NCBI GenBank assembly: GCA_011503125.2
Contig: WWBZ02000051.1
Span: 3,472,001 to 3,536,000, forward strand
DNA length: 64,000 nt
Source: Botryosphaeria dothidea
Taxonomy: Eukaryota > Ascomycota > Dothideomycetes > Botryosphaeriales > Botryosphaeriaceae
Reading direction: 5' to 3'
The position numbers and the translations under genes are program-made. Numbering within the stretch: position 1 is the first letter of the stretch; each line of letters starts with the position of its first letter. A model generated the notes under the pieces. The model did no database searches. It saw only the letters and a list, made by a program, of their open reading frames with translations, and was not told where the DNA came from. Positions 55,385 through 64,000 of this stretch are shown in pieces.

Positions 55385-56188
55385 TTAGAGCTTCTTTCCC
55401 TTCATCCACCCCAGAATGACCAGCGGTGGCTGCTTCCTCCTGTTGCTCTCCTTGTAGACTAGGAAGTGTAGGACAATCTTCCTCTCCCTGCCTTCCCCAA
55501 GGCCCATAGTTATTTCCATCCTCTGCTCAAGCACGCGGCCGTTGGGTCCGCTGATGGGATCGAGATGGAGGACTATGGCCTTGCTGCCGTCAGGGGCATG
55601 CCAGGTGCTGTCACTGGAGGACCGCGTGGAGGCGGGAGGTGGGGTGTCTGTGACGATCATCTTGCTGAAGCGTTCGATCTCGCAGTCGAGAAGTTCGGTC
55701 AGGTAGGCCGGGTACCTGGAATCGGATGATCTGCCGGTGGGCATCGTGTTGGTGGGAACGGCAACGGCGGACAGCGGAGGCGATGAGAGATGGACCGAGG
55801 GGCGAGGCGCAGAATTGATCTTGGTGGGTGGGGAGCTGGAGATTGTTGTGTTAGCGGGGTTGATGTTGCAGGTACTGGTGGCCTTGCTTACCTGGGTGCT
55901 GCCGGCGGGGTGCTTGGAGGAGAGGCGTTCAGAGCACCATATCTGCGTTCCGCAGGCTTGATGAGAAGCGGCGCCCTTGGATCACCGAGTTCAGAGTCGT
56001 GCCCGACCGTGATCAAGAAAAAGCGGATCTTGTGTCTCAAAACAATGTAGATGACCAAATGAGAGGAAAAGGAGGGGTAATAACGCAATTGCTCCAGTCA
56101 TGAACGGGGTGTTCTGGCGGGAGCAGACCTGCTCTTCGACGAAATTGAACGTACTGCACGTCGGGGTTGCGTAGCAGCGGATGTACAT
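55385..56188 (-). CDS. membrane-anchored hypothetical protein, 236 aa, three exons
   Basis: Exons 56188-56129, 56091-55892, 55835-55385. The second intron (GTAAGC ... CTAACACAACAATCTCCAG) is strong; the first is only 37 nt (GTCTGC ... GACTGGAG) but keeps phase. N-terminus MYIRCYATPTCSTFNFVEEQ, then a hydrophobic helix (FSSHLVIYIVLRHKIRFFLI), a Ser/Pro-rich linker, and a compact C-domain: YLTELLDCEIERFSKMIVTD, GSKAIVLHLDPISGPNGRVL, RKIVLHFLVYKESNRRKQPP. No known family. If the first intron is wrong the start lies further upstream. Confidence 0.55.
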
Positions 56189-56795
56189 GGTAACCAATGA
56201 AGAGAACGGCAAGCTAGAGAATGTATGAGGCTGCAAAGCAATGGCGGGTGGGGCAGGGAGGAAGCGAAGGAGGAACACCGAAGCCTGGCGAGTTCACTTT
56301 AGTGAGGAAATGCCGCTAGAACACAGTACGCGTCGCTGCCTAGGCAACTACTGCAGCGGGTGGCAGCGCCGACCCAGCCCACTTGCTGAAGGAACAGCAC
56401 ATGTGTGATCCACTATGAGTAAGACATGCACGTGCTGGCCCCTCCATCTGAGACAATCAGTCCGGCATGCTACCGCACCAGTAACGGACTAACACCCTCA
56501 CCCGAACTTTCATTCAAGTCTTTCCAACTCACGGTCAAGTACTATCTACGATTAATCAATGCTTGAGCTTTTCGGCTTCGGAGAAGTAGGGCCCGTTATA
56601 CCACAAACATCCACAGCGCGAAACCTGATGTCCAGATTAATGCCACTGAGGCTTCCTCACCCGATTCTCAACATCATGAGTAATTCTACTGATTGTGGAA
56701 CGCGAGCCACAGCAAGGCGGTGGCATTTTATGTGTCTCAAAGCACCACAACGGGCCGTCGCCCAATCACCCTTCTCACAGCACTACCAGACACGC
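56189..56795. other. intergenic, nothing supported
   Basis: Upstream region of the 55.4-56.2 kb gene and 3' end of the next; a plus-strand frame at 56559-57059 overlaps the next gene and has no motif. Confidence 0.4.
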
Positions 56796-58007
56796 TCAAT
56801 GCCCATTATACGCCGGCTGACCATACTCCCGCCTCCTGTCACTGGCTGTGGCACTCCATCCTTCGGGTATCTTGCGGTCCACATCCTCCTCCTTCACATT
56901 CCACTCCTCCTCGGAATGCGACTGAAGCACCATGATCTCCGAAAGGAACTGCCTGTCTACCCCCATAGCGTGGGCGATTTCATTGATCTTGGTATGGTAT
57001 TTTTCGGAGTACATGATGCTGCGAGTTGTGCGAACTGCGAACTTGCGGAGCCTTCTTAGGCGGCTTGCAGTCCAGGAGGGACGTACGGACCGAGTATAGT
57101 TCAGGATCTTGCTCCGAGACGAATAGCTAATAGAACAGCCTCTAGTCTGCTGCTCTCCGGAGTGGAGCAGCTTCGTGTTGGCATTGCGAGTGGCACTGGC
57201 CGGCCACTGGGGAGGAGGCATGAGAGCAGCTGCATTGTCGCGGCGAGGCAACGGGCTGTTAGTTTGTGTCATTGTACGGTCTTCAGCCGGCAAGTCGTTA
57301 CCAAGCAGAATTCTAGTGCCGCAGTTGAGCTCCTCGTCCGTCTCCCAGTCCATTGCCTCCTCCTCGTCGTACTCGTGGAACCCAGAATAGTCCTCTTCCA
57401 ATTCGCTGAAGACGCCATTGTCCTTGTACTCTCCTTTAGAGTTCTGCTCGTTGTTTCCCAACTGGGCGTCATTGTCCAAGATCTCCATGCTCCCGTGGTT
57501 GTTGCGACCCGCCGCCAGAAGATCGTCCAGGTGCCGTGGGTCCTGTACCATGTCTACAAGGGTGCGATGCATACCCATGATCGTTGCTGGAGTGGCAAGA
57601 GTGGAAACAGACGTGTTGTTGAATGGCCCAGGCATGTAAGCGCCACCTGGACCGCCGGAAGGGAGAACGAGAAGAGGAATCCCAGCGCTGGAATGAGTGG
57701 ATGGTGGCAGTTGCGAGCGCAAAGGAGTAGCTGACTCGGGTAGCATAACCTCAGGGATTTCCGCGCTTGTCAGTGTGGAGGGACACAAAGCAGGCGGCCG
57801 GGGTGGCCCGGTGGGAGAGGGCGTCGTACTTTCGGCGGCCTGGTGGTTGTCGGTGGCGCTTCCGGCGAGCTCACGCGGATCGGACTCATCGAGGGGCTTG
57901 CAGACAGCATTATCAGCCGTAGCGGGATTCACCAGCGTGTCACCAGTCCCGAGCGCAGAATACTCGCTCAGGATGGTGTCAATATCGGGAAGGTCGAACG
58001 ACGCCAT
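56796..58007 (-). CDS. hypothetical nuclear-type protein, 403 aa
   Basis: Single long frame. The ATG at 58007 (MASFDLPDIDTILSEYSALG) is chosen over an upstream non-ATG extension. The first 190 residues are Pro/Ser/Thr-rich and likely disordered; an acidic middle (SELEEDYSGFHEYDEEEAMD) follows; residues about 320-370 are strongly basic (RPSWTASRLRRLRKFAVRTT) and then helical (INEIAHAMGVDRQFLSEIMV). Acidic plus basic helical segments fit a transcription or chromatin factor, but no DNA-binding domain is recognised. Intact, no intron needed. Confidence 0.65.
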   Translation of the reverse strand: MASFDLPDIDTILSEYSALGTGDTLVNPATADNAVCKPLDESDPRELAGSATDNHQAAESTTPSPTGPPRPPALCPSTLTSAEIPEVMLPESATPLRSQLPPSTHSSAGIPLLVLPSGGPGGAYMPGPFNNTSVSTLATPATIMGMHRTLVDMVQDPRHLDDLLAAGRNNHGSMEILDNDAQLGNNEQNSKGEYKDNGVFSELEEDYSGFHEYDEEEAMDWETDEELNCGTRILLGNDLPAEDRTMTQTNSPLPRRDNAAALMPPPQWPASATRNANTKLLHSGEQQTRGCSISYSSRSKILNYTRSVRPSWTASRLRRLRKFAVRTTRSIMYSEKYHTKINEIAHAMGVDRQFLSEIMVLQSHSEEEWNVKEEDVDRKIPEGWSATASDRRREYGQPAYNGH

Positions 58008-59282
58008 GGTGCCGTTCGAGGGGTGCAGGGGCCTGAACAACACGTTAGCCTTAAAGCACAACATGGAATGCCTGGTTATACCGAAAACGTGCCTGTTTGC
58101 CGAGAGTCCGTGGGGGGGACTGGTCGCAAAAGGCGAAAGTCAACGTGGTGATCGCAATCGTGTCGGGTTTTTGGCAGTGGGCGATTTTGTTGGTAGATGT
58201 TGAGAATGGAGACTGAAATACTTGAGGCTCCGGAAAACCCCTGCATGATGAAAACAATGTTGTGTTATGCCGGAGTTGCCTGGTGAAGAGAGCTGTTGGA
58301 GATGTTAGTTGTTCGGGTGATGCAGGCCGCGGCGTCTCCAGCGCCGGAGGACTCGCTTTCCCCGCTAGCGCCCTGTCTCTCCAGCAGATGGTCAGCGCCA
58401 TTGGCCGGATGCATGTAGCCAGTGCTGTTAACCCACCCTGCCAGTGCCCTCTCATCGTCCAGTTTTTTGACTTTGCTTTGCTGGCCGATAAAGTACACGG
58501 AGCCCTGTCGACATGGCTGATTCAGCCTCAAGAGCTGCAAACTCATTCCGGTTATCGCAATCGATTTCATGATCCACAACGGACATCATGCAAGATTTGG
58601 CCACTTGCAATATACAGGGAAAGCGAGGCTAGGTCCCGCACAGTTTGAACCGTGCATATATGGAAATGTAGGACTGTACTAAGACATAAACGCAGGACAT
58701 GACGGGGTGTATGAGTACCTCGAAATCTGCATGCTAAGGCTGTATGTAGGTTCGTCACCGAAGAGGCTCTTGGCTGACTGTGAGAATGTCTTTGGGAGGA
58801 TTATAGCTCGCTGAAGATGTTTCGTTATTAACAACTACTTGTCCTAGTTTTAAAATCGGGACTTTGCCATCTCGATGTTTATACTTGCATTTCCCACAAA
58901 TGCGTTCAGTCGAAATGAACTTTGTCATCTTTCGGTCACGAATATAATGACCGAACGGGAGTTTGCAGCAAAACATACTACAGACGACTTAATAATTTGC
59001 CCGAATGCCTCATGATCTTCTCGATAAAACCTAGTTGCATTCTAACTGAGTCAAAAACACACCGTTGTCACGCTCGGAGACTGCAAAACTGCATTGTTTA
59101 GAGGTGGTCTTGAACAAGGTATTTAGCAACCCGGGCATCACAGTTTAAGATACTGCTGGTAAAACATGTGATTCCATCTATTGATATTGCCTCACACGAT
59201 CCTTTATGCACGCCTTTAATTTAATTGAATTTCCGTCCCGCTTCAACAGTTCAATCTACCTCAATGTCAAACATGAGCAGCC
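58008..59282. other. intergenic, nothing supported
   Basis: Short frames only; A/T-rich toward 59.2 kb. Confidence 0.4.
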
Positions 59283-59408
59283 TTGCAGTGCGCCGCGGCG
59301 TGCATCTGCAGCCGTTGGCGACCCTTCCCATTTGCACGTTTGAGTATGGAGCAACAGATTACCCACCGGAAGAGATCATGTAATCCGCCGAGTTCTAGAG
59401 CAGACCAG

Positions 59409-59952
59409 ATGTTGAACTTGTTCAAGGGAGCTCAGAAAAGGGCCGATCGCGTTATTATGGACCGCTTCGCCTCTTGGAGGGCAATGCCTGAGGCTATTTG
59501 TGTAGAATGTCGAAGTGTCATTGGTTATTTGGATATCGTTGTCCACTGGAGTAACTAAATTCCACTCAGAACCTACGCTCCACTCAGCGTGGCCAACATA
59601 TGGAAGGAAGTTCTCAAATATGGCGTCACGTTAAATGAACCCGATCCAGAGGCCTCATGTACCCGGTGGCTGTATGCGGCACTTGGCATAGCACACACTC
59701 AATCCGAGGCAAACCTCCTCGTCGGGCATGAAGTCTTTGAGCTTCATTCCGATAGAATCTACGGACTCGGCGAAGTGTGCACAACAGGGAAATGCTTTTA
59801 CCATCACAGAGACTGACCCGGGGTATCCTTCATGCATCGAGGAATCTCAAGAAGACCCCAATCTGCTATGGATACAATTACCTTGCGGCCACACCTTGTG
59901 TCAACTCTGTGCAGACCCTTGGTTCAAGAGAAACAACAAGTGCAGGTTGTGA
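59409..59952 (+). pseudogene. RING-finger relic
   Basis: Plus-strand pieces in different frames: MLNLFKGAQKRADRVIMDRF and AICVECRSVIG (59409-59558), ANIWKEVLKYGVTLNEPDPE (about 59590-59700), and finally YPSCIEESQEDPNLL with LPCGHTLCQLC and KCRL, then TGA (to 59952). CGH-x2-C-x2-C ... C-x2 is the second half of a RING; the TGA falls where the last zinc-binding Cys is expected. At least one frame change. Probably a dead relative of RING genes such as those at 3.8 and 10.1 kb. Confidence 0.4.
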
Positions 59953-61507
59953 CGCCGTCAGGTATACGGATATCATCCTTAACACAATGGCAGGGTGGGC
60001 GGGCTCGTTGTTGATATGCATGGCAATGAACTCGCTATGTACCCAATAGTACACTCAGAATGATAGAACTCTTGGCCGGCCTCGTCATCTTTCGGATGGT
60101 GTTCGAATTTTCAATAAATTTAGTGCTCTGAAAATAACCAAATTGATAGTCGACTCCCTTCATTACTGACAAATGATGGATTTACAGGCCGTGTCTTGAA
60201 TTGGATCAAACAGTCAGGTGCTTGCATGCCGGGGAATTCTTTTTGCTTATCTCCAGCCGCATCGTTCATGGCAGAATGTATATGAGAGTGACCCACGAAA
60301 ACAGCCCACTGAACAATGAAATTGTCTCAATATCTCAGAAGACACGGAAGAACAATCTTTTGTGCACCAATTTCAAAGCCCAAGCCACGTTTCTCGAAAA
60401 TGTGCAACGGTAGGTATTCCACGGTGGTTGTCCAAGGGGATGTCCAGTCGCCTGGCAGCGAGATGTCAGGAAAGAGACATGCGGGAAACTTTTACTCCCG
60501 GAATATTACATGCGGCTGCATCTATGGATCTGGAAGTTGGGGTCAGCGGAAAGCGCCACTGCCAGCGAGAAGTTGATAGCTGACCCACCGAAGGTATTGG
60601 TGGCAGGCCCTGCTTTGTAGCACATCGGTCTGCGTGGAATATTTCCCAAGTGTTAATTAATATCGTGGTGGCGCGAATTCTGCTCAAGCGACCGCGTGCA
60701 AGGTGAGCCCATGAAGGAACCGCCAGTGTTAATTATGCTTAGCTGTGCGCAGGATGTTGAGCCAGTGGAATCTGTTGGATTTGAGAGTGAAGAGTGTGAG
60801 GTCAGAAACGAGAGTAGATTCTGCCTATCTCCTGAAAGGGAGGTTGGTAGGCTTGCTTATATACATAGGTGATAACTACATAACCGAGGATACTAAAGAT
60901 CCGAGAGAGAGTGCCGATGCGGGGTTGGGCATCAAAGAGTGTTGTTGTATAAAGGATAGAATATTCGAGATAACTGAGATGCCTGAGGTAGTAAGGCAAG
61001 AAAGTCTGACAGAATCTCATCTGGTGGAATCGATCATGGCGCGGTTGGGCGGTCATTGAAACCGCCGGCGCGTTTCGCGACAGGCGCAAGTGCAAGGCGT
61101 TAGGCGAGTGCTAAACCCTGCACCTTCTTGAGTGATGTGGGTGGACTGTGACGTCCCGACTTCTTGCGATCGCCGCATGCGTCGGAGGTACCGGTTCGTG
61201 GAAGAGAGGAAGGACAACAACAGAAAGGGCGCCACACAGAGATGGTGGTCCTCCAAGCTGGGCAAAAGGAGCGCGGAAACATAAACATGCCGTGAACGCG
61301 GATCGGCAGGCTGGTCAGAAAGGCGCGGCGGACAGTGATTATGGTGGAGCAGTCACTGAGGGCCCGCGGCGCTGGTCTGGAGCTCAACACCACGACTTCC
61401 TTCGCGAGATAGCAGACCTTATTGAAAAATATCTGACACAAGCTACAGCGGCATCGACCAACCACTCATGAAGTCCCACTCACTGACTAACCTCCAAACT
61501 GCTGAAG
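59953..61507. other. no supported gene
   Basis: Frames at 60745-61059 (+) and 61148-61471 (+) are open for about 105 aa each but lack motifs; the second (HDFLREIADLIEKYLTQAT end) is the better of the two. Confidence 0.3.
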
Positions 61508-61806
61508 ATCTTTTCTTCCTCAAGTTCCGGTGCATGACCAGCCAAATGACGAAAAAAGGTGAGAAGAAAGTTCGCGTCAACCCGAGGCAGTGCAATACGA
61601 GCGACACTGTGGATGACAGTGTGGGCGGAGCTCAGTGACCACATCCGTGTTCCAAAAATAAGGTGATTTGTGAGCCCCGTAGAACTCTTCACAGGAATCA
61701 CTCTGTGAAAGAACATCACTGCAATTGATCTAAGCCAAATGGCAAAGAGAGCTGAAGAAAAAAAGAAGAAGAGGTCCAAGGTCGAGGGGTGGAGGGGTAT
61801 TTAAAG
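61508..61806 (-). repeat. dispersed repeat copy 3, most open-framed copy
   Basis: Reverse-strand copy of the unit at 5190-5490 and 51500-51832. TATTTAAA at 61798-61805 is the TATA position. In this copy one frame stays open from the leader to TGA at 61480: LFAIWLRSIAVMFFHRVIPV, then VIHSVARIALPRVDANFLLT and APELEEEKIFSSLEVSQ. The usable ATG (MFFHRV) gives about 78 aa. If the family encodes a protein, this copy best preserves it. Confidence 0.6.
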
Positions 61807-62130
61807 GCCAGAGGGAGACGCACGGACACTGGTGCTCCCATGGCAAGTGACCACGGTGCAGGGGTCCTGGAAGCCATATGACCGGAAGGGGAGGATGTCG
61901 TGCAGATCTTCAGTGACTAGAATGCTAGCAGTGTGTCCATCGATGACTCCTCTTGGTTTAGCGCCCTCATGTGCCTTGATGCTCCCGCGCAATGAAGGAA
62001 CGTCGTGGATTACTGCAGGAACCTCATTCACATGGACCGCTTCTCTGTCCGAAACGACAGCGGCGTTATTACTTCCATACGTCGTAGAGGGATCCGCATG
62101 AAAGGTTTGGTCCTCCTTCAAGCTCCACAT
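61807..62130 (-). CDS. possible small protein, about 110 aa, overlapping the repeat's upstream side
   Basis: Minus-strand frame from ATG 62130 (MWSLKEDQTFHADPSTTYGS) that stays open to TAA 61803-61801, so its end runs into the TATA box of repeat copy 3. Sequence looks protein-like (NEVPAVIHDVPSLRGSIKAH; TASILVTEDLHDILPFRSYG) but has no known motif. May be a real small gene or part of the element. Confidence 0.25.
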
Positions 62131-62699
62131 GAGAGTCCTAGAGCACGACGTCAAGCTGGACAACGAGTTATTGTCAAGCATTCAACAGGTGGCCTGAGTT
62201 GGTACAGTCCTCATGAGTATCTTTGGGTTGCGCAGGGCGCTCATGATTCCGCGGCCTGTTGGCTGTCTTTTCTCTCAGCATCAGCGCCGTAGAACAGAAG
62301 GTCTTTTAGCAGCAACAGTCGTCTTCATCCTACCAAGGACTCTGGTAAGTTTCAAGTCCGTCTGGTGCAATCAGAGGAGCAACAAAGCCAAGATGATCCT
62401 GAATGCGAGATTGATTGTTTCTCCTCACTTGGATATTCCTCATCGGGAGCAATCATAAATGTAAAGTATTGTCAGTATATATACCTAGGGAAAGTATGGC
62501 GGAGTCTCTGTGTTTCTTGATGTAGCTTATGGATCATCTACAGCGAGTGATGAGCCAAGCTCAATTGTGAAAGTGCATCCTTTGCTGGGGGCCACTCACT
62601 TCTACGGATTCTCAACCGCGGTCACTTTTCTTTCCAGATCTTATATTCATTCGAACGAACACCATAACCTCTTCAACCTCCTCCAACCCATCCTCCATC
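62131..62699. other. intergenic, nothing supported
   Basis: Promoter region for the next gene; GTATATATAC at about 62474-62483 is A/T-rich but far from the ATG. Confidence 0.4.
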
Positions 62700-63488
62700 A
62701 TGCCCGTATATACTTCCTCTCCGTCCAAGTCCGCTGCCGGTGGCTCCAAGATCTCGCGGCCGCGCAAGTCCTTCCCGGCGCCGCTCACGCGGCTCAAATT
62801 CATCCCACAACGCCCGCCCGCCGCCCGCCTCCGCCATCGCCCCGCCAGTCTCGCCCAAGCCGGCCCCACCAGAGGCACACCGATCAAGATGGGCGGTTCG
62901 CCGTCAAAGTCCTCGTCCTCTCCCGCCGGAGCGCCAGGCTTGAGGAAGCTCCGGCTCCTCAACGCCTCGACGTTGAACCTGCACGCCCCGCTGCCGCCGC
63001 CGCCCGCCGCCGTCGCCCGCCGCGCCGTCCCGCCGTCCGTGCTGCCCTCGGGCAGCCCCGTCAAGAAGAGGGGTTTGGTGCGCGAGCTCAGCACCCCTGA
63101 GCTCGTGGCTGCCTTCCCTGCGCCGCCGTCCCGCCCTGCGCCCCCTCCGCAGGAGCATCTGTTCGTGCCCCGCCGTCGTCAGCTTTCCCTGCCGGCTGCT
63201 CGTGCTGCTGGCCGCGCCCGTCCGGGCGTCATCAACTTCTCCCGGCCGCTGCCGCGCCAGGCGGGGGCGGAGTGGCCGCAGCGCTGCAGCTCGTTGCCCG
63301 TTCATCCTCGCGGGCCGGTGGGCGTGGCGGTGTCGGAGCCGCTGGCGAACCGCTTCTCCCAGCTGCAGGAGGAAAAGCTGGAGGTGTTTGAGCCCCAGCA
63401 GCAGGCATTGGGTGGAAAGCGTGGGGAGATGGTTTGGCCTCTGGCCAACATGGAGAAGCCGCTGCCGCCGCTGCCGAAGGGAGCTTGA
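62700..63488 (+). CDS. hypothetical Pro/Arg-rich protein, 262 aa
   Basis: Single open frame from ATG 62700 (MPVYTSSPSKSAAGGSKISR), intact. Composition is Pro, Ala, Arg and Ser throughout, with SPSK/SPVK-type basic-Ser motifs (GGSPSKSSSSPAGAPGLRKL; LPSGSPVKKRGLVRELSTPE) that suit proline-directed kinases. It ends ANMEKPLPPLPKGA, a PxxP-like stretch of the kind bound by SH3 domains. Probably disordered. No domain recognised. Codon use is strongly GC-ending. Confidence 0.6.
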   Translation: MPVYTSSPSKSAAGGSKISRPRKSFPAPLTRLKFIPQRPPAARLRHRPASLAQAGPTRGTPIKMGGSPSKSSSSPAGAPGLRKLRLLNASTLNLHAPLPPPPAAVARRAVPPSVLPSGSPVKKRGLVRELSTPELVAAFPAPPSRPAPPPQEHLFVPRRRQLSLPAARAAGRARPGVINFSRPLPRQAGAEWPQRCSSLPVHPRGPVGVAVSEPLANRFSQLQEEKLEVFEPQQQALGGKRGEMVWPLANMEKPLPPLPKGA

Positions 63489-63747
63489 TTGGGGAGTTTG
63501 CTTGTCATTCACCATCGCCACCATCATATTGTGTTAGCACCATGAGGACGGACGGGCTTCCTTCCCGAGTGGTTTGCTGCATAACGGGCGCCATCCGTCG
63601 CAGCCAGCGCTTCTCTTCTTCACCTCACTTCAACACTTCTTCACACCACAACACTGGCGACGATCTCACCCTCCTCTACATCATAGATCACATCTTCAAC
63701 CAACCTCATCCTCAAGCCATCCTCAAAACACCACAAAATATCTCAAC
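63489..63747. promoter_or_regulatory. intergenic with CT/A-rich leader
   Basis: Pyrimidine-rich then CA-rich sequence (for example CATCTTCAACCAACCTCATC at 63689-63708) precedes the ATG of the next gene, as in highly expressed fungal genes. Confidence 0.35.
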
Positions 63748-64000
63748 ATGTCCCACAGCGGCTTCCAAGGCATCGTCGACAAGCTCCGGCCCTCCAGCGG
63801 CGACGCGTCCAGCAAGAAATCCACCACACCCTCCTCCCGCATCACGTCCTCCACCGGCGACCGCTCCTCCAATGCCCAAGCCTCCATCAACGCGAGTTCG
63901 CGCATCTCCGCCTCCGACCCCGCGCGCCAAGCGCAGAACGCCGCCCTCGACGCCGAGCGCGCCAAGGTCAAGGCCCTCGAGCGCACCGTCGAGCAGCAGA
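63748..64000 (+). CDS. hypothetical protein, 5' part, cut by window end
   Basis: ATG 63748 in good context (CAACATG) opens MSHSGFQGIVDKLRPSSGDA, a Ser/Thr-rich stretch, then a charged helix typical of a coiled coil (LDAERAKVKALERTVEQQ) that runs off the window. No intron seen so far. Family cannot be judged from 84 residues. Confidence 0.6.
   Translation, partial: MSHSGFQGIVDKLRPSSGDASSKKSTTPSSRITSSTGDRSSNAQASINASSRISASDPARQAQNAALDAERAKVKALERTVEQQ

Overview
The window looks like nuclear DNA of a filamentous ascomycete (Pezizomycotina; Dothideomycetes is plausible but not proven). The evidence is short GT-AG introns (mostly 42-60 nt) with CTAAC- or CTGAC-like branch points, compact genes on both strands, low-complexity Pro/Ser/Arg-rich proteins, and fungal families: a salicylate-hydroxylase-type FAD monooxygenase, a FATP-type acyl-CoA synthetase, a DUF3433 membrane protein, a GH43 plus CBM35 galactanase, Pcl-like cyclins and RING proteins. 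I saw no convincing tRNA, rRNA or CRISPR. Many genes are spliced or broken, so single-frame reading misses or splits them.

Layout. 0-3 kb: decayed or small minus-strand genes. 3-11 kb: small hypothetical genes, two RING proteins (3.8 and 10.1 kb), a spliced single-pass membrane protein with two PPxY motifs (6.2 kb), and the first of three dispersed TATA-containing repeats (5.2 kb). 12.4-17.1 kb: an intact six-exon FAD monooxygenase and, upstream on the same strand, an acyl-CoA synthetase carrying three in-frame TAG codons. 18.7-30.6 kb: six plus-strand paralogues of a very divergent PD-(D/E)XK nuclease-like family, three with open frames and three broken. 31-34.7 kb: a broken DUF3433 membrane-protein gene containing a run of 24 G. 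35.8-37.6 kb: an intact secreted GH43-CBM35 enzyme. 37.9-38.7 kb: an RNase H-like relic. 38.7-48.4 kb: gene-poor, with one possible gene containing a duplicated exon-intron module. 48.5-50.6 kb: decayed coding remnants. 52.3-53.9 kb: two adjacent cyclin-fold genes. 55.4-58.0 kb: a membrane-anchored protein and a 403-aa protein. 59.3-64 kb: a RING relic, a repeat copy, and two genes at the right edge, the last cut by the window end.

The region reads as accessory or fast-evolving DNA: tandem and dispersed duplications, and otherwise readable frames interrupted by TAG/TAA. Many of these stops could come from CAG/CAA, as expected of RIP-like C-to-T change. The strongest candidate for something undescribed is the tandem nuclease-like family at 18.7-30.6 kb, with its conserved phase-2 intron and low-complexity or acidic tails.
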